Assembly (NCBI GenBank): GCA_019925795.1
Contig: CM034305.1
Coordinates: 65,770,573 to 65,834,572, forward strand
Source of the DNA: Dendrobium chrysotoxum
Taxonomy: Eukaryota > Streptophyta > Magnoliopsida > Asparagales > Orchidaceae
Length of the DNA: 64,000 nucleotides
Reading direction: 5' to 3'
Shown piece after piece: positions 1 through 11,994 of this stretch (positions are counted from its first letter, which is position 1; each line of letters opens with the position of its first letter). Below the pieces are notes generated by a model that saw only the letters and a program-made list of their open reading frames with translations, made no database searches and was not told where the DNA came from. A program made the position numbers and the translations under genes.

Positions 1-641
1 CGACTGTCCATCTAAATCACTCCACATTTGCCCTTGATCCTCCTCCTATTTACAGGTCATGTCATCCTCAAAAAATTATAAATAGCACATCATTTCTCTT
101 AAGAGGGGGCCCAAGCAAGAAGAAGAAGAGAAGAAGAAGAAGAGAAGGAAAGGAGGGAAGAAACTCCTCGAATGACGCCGGAATTCCGCCAGATTTCCAA
201 ACGACGCCGGAATTCTGCCCAACTTCCAAACGACGCCTGAATTCTGCCCGATTTCCAAACGACGCCGGAATTCTGCCCGACTTCCAAACGACGCCAGAAT
301 TCTGCCTGATTTCCAAACGACGCCGGAATGCTGTTTAATCTTCAAGCGACTCTGGAATTCAGCTCGAATACACAATTTATTTGTAACTGAATTTCAATCT
401 GCAAGTGACATTGTAATCTGATCGTCCTAAATTTTAAGAACGAGTCAGCCTCTTGCATCTTAAGCAAACACTAATGAAATTATTTAAATTGGGCGCGGCC
501 CGTGGTTTTTCCCTTTCCAGGGTTTCCACGTAAAAATTCTGGTATTTTTTATTTCTCTCATGTTTGTGTGCTATATATCCGTACAACACTGAGACGATAA
601 AATTTCTAACTCTATCGTCGCGTATATTCTAGCCCGCAACA
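1..641 (+). mobile_element. Ty1/copia-type LTR, 3' part (5' end cut by window)
   Basis: The stretch reads like the U3-R-U5 of a plant copia LTR. There is a TATA-like box near 79-86, then a purine-rich leader. The U5 contains the typical 'gtggtttttccc...gggtttccacgt' segment (about 502-532) and the unit ends with CCCGCAACA at 641. No primer-binding site follows; an ATT-triplet run does. It is therefore probably a solo LTR or a truncated copy. The start lies before base 1, so no target duplication can be tested. The copia assignment rests on U5 resemblance only. Confidence 0.6.
174..345. repeat. 29-bp tandem repeat, about six copies
   Basis: A 29-bp unit (gacgccggaattctgcc... ...ttccaaac) is repeated head to tail about six times with a few substitutions, each copy carrying a GAATTC or near-GAATTC. 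It lies inside the copia-type LTR, in the presumed leader. There are no unique spacers, so this is an ordinary minisatellite. Open frames across it are products of the repeat. Confidence 0.9.
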
Positions 642-673
<32 letters not shown>

Positions 674-1109
674 AGTCTTCATAAATCCTTGAATTTTTTC
701 CTTGCAAATATGTTTTAATTAAATTAACAATTGAGCAAGTTATTTTGCCTAGTAAATATGTTTTGGGCTCATTTTAAATAAAAATATGATTTAATAATTT
801 ATGATTTTATTTTCATTTATTTATTATGAGAAATTGAGACCACAATATTTGGATATTTTTAGAGTGTTTATGGGATTAAAATCAATTTACTTTTACAAAT
901 ACATTAAATAAGATTATGATAATAGAAAACTTCATTGTTTTTTCAAAAAAATATTTTCAAAGAATAGAAAACTTTTTGTGGGGTCAACAAGCCTTTTGAC
1001 CAATGAATCAAATATCATCCCATAAATCTCAATTTTAAAAATCTAACAGATCAAATTTAAAATACTTGAATTTACCTATAAAATATAAAGAAAATTCTAT
1101 GATCAACTT
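642..1109. other. AT-rich spacer, no gene seen
   Basis: Begins with an ATT microsatellite (about 642-671) and continues as AT-rich sequence. I see no coding similarity. Confidence 0.6.
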
Positions 1110-1301
1110 AGAGCTTTGAGACAACTTTCTTATTGTTTTATATTTTAGGCAGCAACTATTATTTTTATATGGCCACTTTTATTTTATTATTTTAAAAAAA
1201 TATATAATAAGGAACTATTTCCCCAGTTACTTTCAAAAAATTATATTCTCTACAATAATTTGACAAACACCTTTATAAAAAGTTGGAGCCGTCTCAAACA
1301 G

Positions 1302-1464
1302 GAAAATTATTCTGTGCCAAGTCGGAAGGGAAGAACTATCCGGATATGTGAGTGTACATACTGTGTATAAATTTATACACAGTATATATCAACTTTTTAC
1401 ACAGTATGTACACTCACAGTCCGGACGATTCTTCCCGTTCAGACTTTGCACATAATATTTTCTC
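1302..1464. mobile_element. Foldback MULE-like MITE
   Basis: The two ends are long inverted repeats: about 60 bp from 1302 pairs with about 60 bp ending at 1464, around a short AT-rich core. A 9-bp direct repeat, ctcaaacag, flanks it exactly (1293-1301 and 1465-1473), as expected for Mutator-like insertion. The surrounding bases (about 1110-1292 and 1474-1480) look like the two halves of a Tourist-like MITE, so this copy is nested. Confidence 0.75.
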
Positions 1465-1867
1465 CTCAAACAGACCCTTATATTATTAAAAAAAAAGTTA
1501 TGATGAGCCATAATTTTTACATCAAACCATTTACGCAACAAAAAATCTCTCTAAATAAATAAATAAACATATAACGAGATTATATTTACTTCACATGCAA
1601 GAAAATATACCTATTAAATCATATTTTAACACCCTAATTTCAATCACGAAGGAATTGAGAAAGATTTGGTGTGATGATTAATGATCATAATTTAGTCTTA
1701 TAGTTATTTATTATTATAGTGTTTCACAATCCTCTTATAAGCAATTTTGTTACGTTACATCACATGGAATGGATATAATTGACTTGGACGATATTATTTA
1801 TTTATTTCAAATATAAGACTATAATATTTGAAGGTGTACGAGAAAAAAATATATCTAAGATTTTTGT

Positions 1868-1998
1868 TTGTTTGGGATGGCTTTCTCACTGCTTTCTAAA
1901 ATTATTTTTAATTATGAAAATTTTTAATTCAAAAAGTTTTTTGTTCTAAAAAATTACTTTAAAAAATAGTAAGAAAACCATTTCAAACAAAACCTCTT
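1868..1998. mobile_element. Tourist-like MITE, degenerate
   Basis: Palindromic AT-rich unit beginning with a variant of GGCTTCGTTTGGGA and ending with the complement (cattTCaaacaaaacc). It is a diverged copy of the MITE family found at 4778, 4891, 7175 and 29876. Confidence 0.55.
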
Positions 1999-2028
1999 AT
2001 TGCAAGGAGTGGAACCCCTTTGATCTCG

Positions 2029-2082
<54 letters not shown>

Positions 2083-2440
2083 CCCTAAATTTTTTTTAAT
2101 TATTATACAATTCTTTAGATAATTTGTCCCCCTCAATCTATTTTTTAGCCTTTATTATAAGGGTTTTTAGGCAATTGTCCCCCCTAAAAGTTTTAAAATA
2201 CTATGATCTTTAGGCAATTGCCCCCAATATAATTAAACACATTGTGTATATGTGTTATTGTTAGAGAACGATGAACCAAATATAAAGAGAAATAGTAAAT
2301 CAAAATTTGTTTCAGGGGCGCTGCACCCGAAAACCCCCGCAGGTCGAACACCGCCAAGGGGTGCTGCCCCCTTGGACTCCCGACATATCTGCCAATAATC
2401 ATTTATAAATTTATCTCTCCTGAAAATAATGATTGATTCC
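1999..2440. repeat. C52 homopolymer and GC-rich repeat remnant
   Basis: Positions 2029-2080 are an uninterrupted run of 52 C. Downstream (about 2316-2385) an imperfect palindrome (ggggcgctgcaccc ... ggggtgctgccccc) resembles a motif common in degenerate plant retroelements. No coding sequence is seen. The homopolymer length may be unreliable in the assembly. Confidence 0.7.
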
Positions 2441-2909
2441 GCCCCTGCTTATTACTGCTTTAAGCGGTAAGAAAGCTACAAAGCCTGCGTGTCACAAGCA
2501 CCAAATAGAACAGGCAGTATTAAAGGTCTTAAGATATTGTTTTGGCTAATATTGGCTACTTGATTGCTTTATAAGACCAGTATGTCTACACATTCAGGTG
2601 GATTTATATGGTGAGTTATCTACAGTCACCCAGAAAGGGACCTGAAAAACGACCATAGGAAAAACTGACATCATATTAAGCTTGATGACGCCATTAGTTC
2701 AGCTAGATGAATGGTTTAGGGTTTCCTAAACAGCTACAGCTAGATTTTGTTTGCAGTAATTTGGGCATATTTATATATAAAATTTTCAAATTTCGTTAAT
2801 AATATTTTAAATTGTAAATGATGATAAGGATGATTGCAGCGAGCATGCTTATACTCATGGCCTCTTTTATCGCACCACACCCATTTCCAAGGAGTCCTCT
2901 CTCATTATC

Positions 2910-2955
<46 letters not shown>

Positions 2956-3062
2956 TTTCATGCAATGTATGATCATGCTTAGATATAATATGCATGGTAT
3001 AATGGGTAAGATAATCATCATTAAACTTCATACATATATGCATGATATTTACCTCTAAATAT
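2441..3062. other. Spacer with CT microsatellite
   Basis: Non-coding AT-rich sequence. A (CT)n tract lies at about 2918-2951. Short frames across it are low-complexity only. Confidence 0.6.
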
Positions 3063-3405
3063 GGAGAAATTATTATATGCAGAGTCATCTGAATTCTAGT
3101 GAATCAAGTAATATGACTAGTACACACAGTATATATTATACACATACTGTGTACAAGTTATACACAGGATATGTATAAGTCACATGACTTAGTTTCACTG
3201 CGAAATTATTCTATGCAGAGTCCGTACGGGAAGAACTGTCAGGACATGTGATTGTACACACTGTATATATCAACATTTTATACACACTGTTTGTACTCAT
3301 AGTCTAGACGATTCTTCCAGTCCGAACTCCGCACAGAATAATTTCTCGATTTTATTAGAGTCCAAAACAGAGCTATGTTCGGACTCACGTAATAATTTCT
3401 CCACA
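3063..3405. mobile_element. Nested foldback MITE remnants
   Basis: Two related foldback units appear nested. An inner one spans about 3202-3345, with ends close to GAAATTATTCTRTGC and its complement, and strong similarity to the unit at 1302. An outer pair of ends lies near 3063 and 3405. I could not find matching target duplications, so the limits are approximate. Confidence 0.5.
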
Positions 3406-3532
3406 TTAGAGTCTCTTACAATAGTTTAATTTAATAATCCAAAAGCTCTGTAATCCTCCAACATTCCCACTAAACTAAACTAAATTATTATATATTAAAT
3501 CTACTCAGTCTATTTTTTAGTCGAATAACAAT

Positions 3533-3630
3533 ACAACAACAACAACAACAATAACAAGCCTTTGTCCCACTACGTGGGGTCGGCAACATGAATCCTTTTT
3601 CTCCATTGTGTCCGGTTCAAAGTCAAATTC
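3533..3630 (-). mobile_element. LINE 3' tail, 5'-truncated insertion
   Basis: 98 bp that reads, on the - strand, as the 3' end of the plant LINE seen at 33735: the 'tagtgggacaaaggcttgtt' type segment and a (GTT)n tail. It is flanked by an exact 12-bp direct repeat, tcgaataacaat (3521-3532 and 3631-3642). This is a typical target-primed insertion that copied only the last ~100 bp. Confidence 0.9.
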
Positions 3631-3642
3631 TCGAATAACAAT

Positions 3643-4107
3643 GCAAATATAAAATAAATTTAAAAGACTTTTATAAATAACAGAAAATGAATTACTTTTT
3701 AGATATTTATATATTTATGCAAAAATAAATCCATAAAAAAAAAAATGCATTGCATAGGCAGGCACCATGCTCTACAATCATGTCTTGTTGGACGCAATAT
3801 AGGAATTTATCGTAAGTTGTAAACAAGATATGATTGTTTAGGTTGGTGCAACCTAGGAGAGAATATTTCTTATCTATATTAATTAAATTTTAAAATAGTT
3901 CAAATTTTATTCATTTTAATCTCATAACATAATATTTCTATAATTTAGTCCACAATTATACAAAATTATTCCTATGAGCTAAATTTGGATCAACGAGTGA
4001 CTAAATTGAGTTCAATTTTATATCATAATTATAACATAAGGGATAATTTTAGATCAAATTTGTATAGTTGAGGAACTAAATTAGGGTAACGTAATACTTT
4101 GAGATTT
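3643..4107. other. AT-rich spacer, no gene seen
   Basis: AT-rich sequence with no recognisable coding or structural feature. Confidence 0.5.
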
Positions 4108-4231
4108 AGATTTCGTTTGAAACAGTTTCTTTACTGTTTTTTAAAATAGTTTTTTAGTACAAAATTATAGCTTAAAAATTTTGTATTGAAAAATAACTTT
4201 AAAAGCAGTAAGAAAGTTGTCCCAAATCAAA
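4108..4231. mobile_element. Tourist-like MITE, degenerate
   Basis: Left end GATTTCGTTTGAAAC and right end gttgtcccaaatcaaag are variants of the family ends. A further foldback-like stretch (about 4232-4375) follows directly. Confidence 0.5.
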
Positions 4232-4777
4232 GATTATTACGTGCGAAGTTCGAACAGAACCGTTCGATTTTGTGACTATGAACAATAAAAGAATAATGAT
4301 GAACAGTAACTGTGCTTTTACTGTTCATAATCACACAACTAAATTATTTTTTGAGTCCAAACTCTGAATGTGAAAATAAATAAAAGCTTTAGTAAAAGAA
4401 GGGGAAAAAAAAGGGAGGGGGTAGAGGCGTGCAGTAGTCACGGGGATAATGATAAATAGTGAGTGAGTGAAGGAGGTGGTGGATATGATCGGAGGCATGA
4501 TGAGGAATAAGAAATGGGGGGAAGCACATACTAACCTTCCCACCTCGCACGCGCGCACAGGCAGGCGGGCAGAAGCCACCATCTCCGAATCATCCTCAGA
4601 AACTGTGCTCGCCTCTCTCTCCTCACTTTATCTCTGGCTTTCTCATGCTGTTGTGGTCCTATCTCCACTTTCCATGCATTCTCTCCCCTGTGACTGCAGA
4701 GAAATAATGGAGATAGATTAGGAACAAAGAGGCAGCTCAACTTGGTGTGTTCGTTTTAAGTTTCGGCTATCAACTAA

Positions 4778-5009
4778 GGCTTTCTTTGAGATGGTCTTTT
4801 TATTCCTTCTTAAAGCAGTTTTCGAGTTTAATTTTTGTATTAAAAGTTATTTTAAAAAGCAATTAAAAAGCTATCCCAAACGAAGCCTAAGACTCTTTTG
4901 AGACAGCCTTTTTATATTTTAAAATAGTTTTTAGTACAAAATTTAATTTTTATATTAAAAAGCTGCTTTAAGAAACAGTAAGAATTAAGAAGCCGTTCGA
5001 AACAAAGCC
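4778..5009. mobile_element. Two back-to-back Tourist-like MITEs
   Basis: Two ~110-120 bp copies of the same palindromic MITE sit head to tail (4778-4887 and 4891-5009). They share a TAA between them (4888-4890) and have TAA on both outer sides (4775-4777 and 5010-5012). TAA/TTA duplications and GGCTTCGTTTGGGA-like ends fit PIF/Harbinger (Tourist) MITEs. They lie about 360 bp upstream of the ACL5 TATA box. Confidence 0.75.
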
Positions 5010-5371
5010 TAAGAGGTTTTTATTTTGAATCTTATATATGTGATTGGTGTGTGAATTTGACTTAATTGGTGTAAATATATAAAAAAAAATTGAAAATGAA
5101 AAATATTTTGAACAAAACATCATTTTCAAATATAAATTAATTTGAAAATGAAAAATTACTCTAAAAAAATCAAAACATAGACTTCCTTTTGGGTCAAGAT
5201 ACCCTTAGTAAATTTTGATCAAACAAAAAAAAAGGAATCGAGACTCCTTAATCAGATTGTATTAGTCATTTTTAAATTCAAATACTACTATCTAATCTCT
5301 TTATTCTCTCTGTCTCACTCCCTCTCTCTCTCTCCCTTAGCGTGCCGTGCAAAATCTACAGCTCTGTTACC

Positions 5372-5554
5372 TATATAAAGAAGCAGATAGCCAGCTCTTG
5401 TTCTTCATCACCAAGCTTTCAGTCTGGTACTTTCTCCTTTTCCTTCCAAGCTAGCTATCTAGATATCTGCCTACTTTCTCTGCTATCTCTGCTTCCCTGT
5501 TGACTAAAAGGGAAGAAGCTTTCTTCTCATCTTCTCTTTCTGGGGACCAGGAAA
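5372..5554 (+). promoter_or_regulatory. Core promoter and 5' leader of the thermospermine synthase gene
   Basis: A TATATAAAG box lies at 5372-5380. Transcription would start about 25-35 bp later, giving a leader of about 150 nt that is CT-rich and has no ATG before the start codon at 5555. The transcription start is inferred from spacing only. Confidence 0.6.
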
Positions 5555-8285
5555 ATGGGTGATATCTCCAGGTGTAATGGGAATGCAACAGTTGCTGGGG
5601 AGTGCCGTAGGAAGAGCTTCTGGTATGAGGAGGAGATCGAACAGGATTTGAGATGGTGCTATGCTCTTAATGGGTATGTGTTCTTCTTTTGATTAGCCAT
5701 TTCATTTGATTTCTTCTTTTACTCGATAGTAGAAAATGGTGTTAGGTGCATTGAGAAACACACAGTTTCCTATTTTATACTTCCAACAACTTTGAAATTT
5801 CTGAGGTTTTGTTTGGGATCGCTTTTTTTACTCGTTCTTAAAGCAGCTTTCTAAAAATTTTTACTAAAAAACTGCTTTGAAAATCTAACTTTTTGACATT
5901 GACAGCCTTAAGTTCCATGCAACTTGATTAGCTCTGTAAATACATAAAGGTGATTTAGGTAACATTTATTTTTACTTAACCTATTCGTTGTCATTTATGA
6001 TCAGAATTCTGCACTCTGGAGAGAGTCAGTACCAAGACATTGCATTGCTGGACACAAAGCCCTTTGGAAAGGTTTGCAGAACTAAACCGCACATTTCTCT
6101 TCTCCATGATAAGCTGATTCACTACTTCTGTACCTTGTTGTAATGCAGGCCTTGGTCATTGATGGGAAGCTGCAGAGCACAGAGATAGATGAGTTCATCT
6201 ACCATGAATGCCTTGTTCATCCAGCACTACTCCATCACATTAAGTATAATTTTCTTCTGTTTGCTTCATAGGGAATCAAATTGACTGTGTGTCCTTGTTC
6301 TTCCATCAGACAAAAAAGTATTCTCTGTTACTCTTTGTTTTGTTCGTGACAGGCCTGAAACTATCTTTATAATGGGAGGAGGAGAGGGTTCCACAGCAAG
6401 AGAAATCCTCAGGCACAAGACAGTGGAAAGGGTTGTCATGTGTGATATAGATGAGGTGAGAATGATTTCTCACTGTTGCACATAAATCAAATGAAATTGT
6501 CGCTTAGGTTAGGTTGGTAAATATACATCATTCTTTAAGGGGATTCCCTCAGGTTTTCGGTATACAAGCATTTCTTGGAAGGAAATTCTCTTTCTTTCCC
6601 TTTATTTTATTCATATATTATGAAGAATTATGCGTAGCTTTTTAGTACAAAAATATTTAGTTCAATAAAATTTTAAACTAGAATACTGCTTTAAAAAATA
6701 GTAAGAAAATCATTCCAAACGAAATCTTAGTTATAAATTTTTGTACTAAAAAACTGCTTTAAGAAGCAGTAAGAAAGCCGTTCCAAACAAAACCTAAATT
6801 TGCATAGAAATAATTTTTTTTGTTTTCATTGTTAGTATTCCACTGGCACTCTTGTGTGGTTATTTTACATGAATTAGTATTGCAGGAAGTTGTAGATTTC
6901 TGCAGATCATATTTGGTTGCCAACAGAGAAGCCTTCTTTAATTCAAGGCTCAAGCTTGTCATTAATGATGCTCGGTAATATCTTCTCACCACATAAATCT
7001 ACATAAACACAGTTCATTCTCCTAAATTAAACTCTTACAACAGATTTACAAAGAAATTTATTATCAAGTAACAGTATCACTAACTTAACATGCAATCAAA
7101 TACAAAGATAACTTCGCATACAAAAACTCTAACTGTGCATCAAATTTTCACTAACCCAACCACAACAAGATTAAGGCTTCGTTTGGGACAGCTTTAAATC
7201 ACTATTTTTCCTTGCTTTCAAGAGATTTTCGTACTAAAAAATGACTTTACAAAGCAGTAAGAAAGCCATCCCAAACAAAGCCTAAAACAATGTTAGATAT
7301 TCAAAACTAAAGACAGTTTAATGTTCTGTATTTTACAGAGCTGAACTAGAGAAGAGAGAGGAAAGGTTCGATGTTATCATAGGAGACTTGGCAGATCCCA
7401 TTGAAGATGGCCCGTGTTACCAGCTCTATACCAAATCCTTCTATGAATCAATCCTGAAACCCCGGCTAAAAGAAGATGGCATCTTTGTGACACAGGTATT
7501 TGCCTATTTAGTGTGTACAATAATGGAAATACGATCTTAATTATACTTTAAGAGACTTCATAGTTTCTCCTTTCTTTCCCCATACGTTCTGTAGGCTGGG
7601 CCAGCCGGAGTGTTTAGTCATACAGAGGTCTTTTCCTGCATTTACAACACACTAAGGCATGTTTTCAAATGTATGTGGGTATAGAACATAACGCTATTGT
7701 TGTCTTGTTTTTGGTTGCCCACAATTTTCAATTTCATATGAAAATGTTGTTTTTTTGTGTAGATGTTGTGCCTTACTCTGCCCATATCCCTTCATATGCT
7801 GATACTTGGGGTTGGATCATGGTAAGCTGCACATTGCATTCTTGCTCTAGAAAGAAAATAAAATTTATTTTGAATTTAAGGAACAGTTCAATGGGATCTT
7901 CCTCAACAGTATGAATCGTGTGGATAATTAAGAAAGTTTAACCATGGAAATTTACAGGCATCAGATTCACCTTTCACCCTCGACTCAGAGGAACTGGATT
8001 CCAGGATTAGGCAAAGGATCACTGGTGAGAATAGATACCTTGATGGAAAGACCTTTGCATCGGCCTCTCTTCTTAGCAAAGCTGTTAGGAAGTCGTAAGA
8101 CTCGTCAATTTTCTTAAAATTCTCTCTTGAATTTCATTATACTATGTCTATACCGTTTATGACTGGTTTTTGCTGTCAGGCTGGACAAGGAAACACAGGT
8201 GTACACTGAAGGCACTGCAAAGTTCATTTATGGGCATGGGACTTGCCACAAGATACGTTCAGGGTTGCAGCAGGAGATGAATTAG
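5555..8285 (+). CDS. ACL5: Thermospermine synthase, ACAULIS5-like, ten exons
   Basis: Exons: 5555-5673, 6005-6071, 6149-6243, 6353-6455, 6886-6974, 7339-7495, 7595-7670, 7763-7821, 7958-8094, 8180-8285. All introns are GT-AG and the frame is kept (1008 nt, 335 aa). The product transfers aminopropyl groups from decarboxylated SAM to spermidine to make thermospermine, which limits xylem differentiation in plants. The dcSAM-binding loop [12 protein letters not shown] is at residues 102-113, the acidic CDID at 124-127 and the catalytic GDLADP at 173-178. The next segment, [12 protein letters not shown], is the ACL5 type rather than the spermidine-synthase type. The length is usual for the family. 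The ATG is the first in the leader. Introns 1, 4 and 5 carry copies of one MITE family. There is no sign of damage. Spermine synthase is the main alternative and is much less likely. Confidence 0.95.
5803..5884. mobile_element. Truncated Tourist-like MITE in ACL5 intron 1
   Basis: Starts with ggttttgtttgggatcgc and runs to the middle of the family consensus (aaaactgctttga). The right terminal part is missing. Confidence 0.55.
6634..6796. mobile_element. Tourist-like MITE halves in ACL5 intron 4
   Basis: Two consecutive right halves of the MITE (about 6634-6729 and 6730-6796). Each contains 'aaaactgctttaa..agtaagaaa' and ends in a version of ccaaacaaaacct. Left ends are missing, so this is a rearranged or doubly inserted copy. 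Confidence 0.6.
7175..7282. mobile_element. Intact Tourist-like MITE in ACL5 intron 5
   Basis: 108 bp, ends GGCTTCGTTTGGGACAGC and gccatcccaaacaaagcc, near-perfect terminal inverted repeats. It is flanked by TAA (7172-7174) and TAA (7283-7285). This is the clearest single copy of the family in the window. Confidence 0.8.
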
Positions 8286-9999
8286 CAGTAGAAGCCATGA
8301 ATTAGGGGATAATTTAAAAGTGTGATCAGTCATCAATATGGTCAAAAATATTGACCATGCATGTTCAGCTCATCCAACTCACTTCCTAGTATTAGAACTC
8401 TGTATCAGAAAGTTTTTATTATTATTGCTGAATGAAGGAAATTTGCCTACTCATTATTAGCCCGCTCTGGGGGATCTACAGTAAAATCTACTAGTTGCAA
8501 AATTTTGCTGCATGTTTTTTAGGAGATGGTTTTTAGTTTATATATATTATATAAATGTCTGTTATAAATATAGTGGCGCTAGCTATCTGCTGTCCGCTAT
8601 GTCTGTTTTTATTAGACTGATATGGTTTATTGTTCCTATTAAACAAAATAAGAAGGGTATTTTATTCCTAGAGTGAAAAAACAAGTAATAATTTCTAGCA
8701 GAAAGGATGAAGAACTAGGACATTTTTCATCTCGTTCTAACTCTATGATAGTACACAGAGGGATGAATGCCTCAGTTAGAACAAGGTGATTAGGGCTGTT
8801 ACATTCCTAAGTTGAAGCAGCCAGAGGCTAGTTATATATTGAACTGGGTAACCAGCTGATGATGCGATGTTATTGGATTAACATTAACAGCATAATTTTA
8901 TTGATACAACTCAACACAAGTAGAAACTATTTAAGGAGTTTCTTCTCCGAATGGAAAGAAAATGCTCACTGCTCTATATATCTCTTGCCTCTCTAAGGAG
9001 ACTTTCGTTCATCCACCTCCTAAAATTTTTGTTCTATGTACTTCACATTTTCTTCTCCTAGATTAGACTGATCTATTTTCACTGTACTATGCCATATCAA
9101 TTTTGTATTATAGCCTTACCCTGATCCTTACCCTAGATTGTTTTTGCAATCATTTGTGAATTCCCACAACTTACTCCCTTTTTTCACCACCGATCTGCTC
9201 ACCTTCCCACCGACCTCATCCCTCTTGTTGATCTCATCAAGATGTTTACCATGTCAGACCATCCTGGACGATTGCAGAGGAACGCAATCCTCATCTCAAA
9301 CTCCACTCTTGTGCATTCAACACCTCATTGCTCTCCTCAACAACATGATAGCCTTCATGATCTCACAAGAATCCAATGAAAAACCCAACTGAGGAAAAAG
9401 GGCTTGCATTCAATTATCCAACACTTGAGCCAAATTTGAGTCAATTCAATTGAATGCATGAAAACCCTAGAAGGCTTCCAAATATAGTTCCAAAGCTTAT
9501 CATACTCTTGAGGATATATTAAAAGAATCCTTTGCTAATACTGTGGATATAAAAATGTTCTACGCCGTTCGTCACTTTGTTTCCAGGATGGATTATGCTA
9601 GCGCTGAGTATAGTTCTAGGTCACTTATTCTTCCTTCAGAAATATTACAACTTTTTTAGAGTAGAATTCTTTATAACCCAGATGAATTGTTAGTCCAAAT
9701 TTCTTTAGTCTTTGACTTGAGTATGTTGTGTTCGTCTGTACTTTTATCTACGTTAATTATTAGCGTGTTAAATGACAATTAGGATAATTTTCTAATTTTT
9801 TAATAAGCCTTATTTGTATAAGGAGGGCCCAATCTCTTATAATTCATTCAAGTGTGGATGATGAATTGACATGAAAGTTTTATTTTGATCTTCCCACTTA
9901 AATTCTCTTCCTTTTTATGGTTTTTACTTGTTGCCTCCCTCTCTCTTAGGCCTTCATTCATACATCTCCTAATCCTTTTCTCTACTTCATAGACTCTCC
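8286..9999. other. 3' flank of ACL5 and spacer, no gene seen
   Basis: The first few hundred bases must hold the ACL5 3' UTR, but no clear polyadenylation signal stands out. Beyond this no coding similarity was recognised. Frames here are short and of biased composition. Confidence 0.5.
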
Positions 10000-11198
10000 T
10001 CCTTCTTAGATTAGTAATGATATAAGGTTTGTAGGATCGTAAAAGTGAAAACAACAACTTGATTGGTATCCCCTTGAGATGATGGTCTAAGGTTTATGTT
10101 TAGGATTTTAGACAAATTTGAAACTAAAACTTGCAGACTTTGAAAGATTAATTTTTTTTCTTAGAAGAGAAGAGTGAGAAATTCTAGATCAAATGTTTGT
10201 GATGTTAGAGAATTAGCATGTTTGAAATTGCGCAATTGGGTTTTGAGGGCATTTTATGTTCATGAGGTGAGACATAAGCCTCAAGTCGTTTTGAGGCATA
10301 AGCCTCAAAACCAATAAGCTTGATAGCATCACACTTTTATTTTACTTATCTTTCATGTTATTATGTGAGATAATTCAAATGCTTATGTGATGATGAATGC
10401 CAACTTTAAATGAATTCAAATACCTAATATTATGAATATAAATGTATACGTAAAAGAAATGGAAGTGAAGTTGAAATATATATATTATAATTAAGAAATG
10501 AGAAAAAGAATGATATGATCTATATTATGAATAAAAGTATAAATGAATGAATGATAAATGAAAAAAGATATACATGCAAATTACAGGAGTTCATCCCCGT
10601 ATGATACCGGCTGGGGAAGCAATGTACCCGTGCACGTAAAAAGGAAAAGGCTATGAAAAAGGAAAAGGAAATGGAAATGGTTGTACATTTGATACATTTA
10701 GACGATGCTCCTGTACAAAATAAATGGAAAAATAAATACATATTAAAGTAAATGTTATAAATGAATATGATATAATATGTATACAGAAATGAATGGAATG
10801 AAATGAACCAAAGAAAAGAAATGTATTTCAAATGTTAAATGAATGGACATATATCAAAGGTTATATGTATTGTATTTTATGCATATTAATTGTTATAGCA
10901 ATTGCCCACTGAGTTTGCTTAGTAAACTCAACCCACCAAATTAATGTTTCAGGTAAATCTCCAGAATTAGAAATGACCGGAAGAGAAGAATTTGTTTATA
11001 GAAGACGATGCAATAATGAAAACAGGTAATTTATGATTTATACAAATGTTAAGTATTTGAGAAATTTTTGTTAGTGGCTCTTCAGTTGAATGGAGAAAAT
11101 TATATGTTGTATTGCTTATGAATTGTAATGATTTGATACTACCATCCGACATTTAGTTCCCGCCTTGTTAAATCGAGCATCCGGGCCGAGTCGTGACA
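10000..11198 (+). mobile_element. Possible Ty3/gypsy LTR remnant
   Basis: The stretch ends with gccgagtcgtgaca (11185-11198), a typical end of gypsy LTRs. It also contains the 'cccactgagtttgcttagtaaactcaaccc' style segment near 10906-10936 that such LTRs often carry. The left limit is arbitrary and no target duplication was found. The following tagtggcctaat could be a decayed primer-binding site. Assignment is tentative. Confidence 0.35.
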
Positions 11199-11602
11199 TA
11201 GTGGCCTAATCAATTAATAATTTGAAGTATAAAGGAACATATAAGGAATATTATGACAAAAAAGCAAGATGAAATCTCCAAAATAGGTGAAAGGGGACCT
11301 TCATGAGGAAGGAAAGAGGAAGACCTCGACATGGAAGATGAATTTTAAGGGCATGCCAAATTTTAGAGGAAAAATAAAGTTTTATTGAAGAAAGAATAGT
11401 AATACTTCATATCACTATTTTTACTATTGTCATTTATATGTGGTACTAGGGCTAGTAATTATATAGAACCCTAAAACTCACTGGATAATCACCCAAAGTT
11501 TAATCAACTCAAAATTAAAATTGATATGCTCCAACTCAACAATGAATCATTTGAAATAAATTTGATTAATTAAACTCAATATATGCTATGTACACATTTA
11601 TG

Positions 11603-11699
<97 letters not shown>

Positions 11700-11994
11700 A
11701 TTTAAATGATCTTAAAATTTGATTTGAAATTAAATAATTTTAAATTTGACTCTAGTTTTACTCCATTCAAGATAAAAAAATCTTTGTTGTAAGTTTAAAA
11801 ATTTCACTTGAATTCAATATCACCCTTATATGGGTCTCAAATGATGCAAACAAATAGATTCCCAATGACGAGTAAGAGGACATAATAAAATGAAAAATAA
11901 AATAAAATATTATAATCGAAACTGATTATGATAACCAGCTTAATGGATCAGAGAACATGTCTTACACAAATCTAACATCTTTTTAGACTTCAAA
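11199..11994. other. Spacer with (CT)n(AT)n microsatellite
   Basis: A compound microsatellite, (CT)n followed by (AT)n, spans about 11608-11694. The rest is AT-rich without recognisable features. Confidence 0.6.

Noticed and set aside
174..345. CRISPR-like array of 29-bp repeats
   Set aside because: The units are contiguous with no unique spacers, in a plant LTR.
1954..2136. Poly-glycine open frame
   Set aside because: Produced by the C52 homopolymer.
10200..10330. hAT element suggested by 'aattgcgcaatt' and 'gaggcataagcctc' words
   Set aside because: The words resemble the subterminal motifs of the element at 36037, but no terminal repeats or 8-bp duplication could be found.
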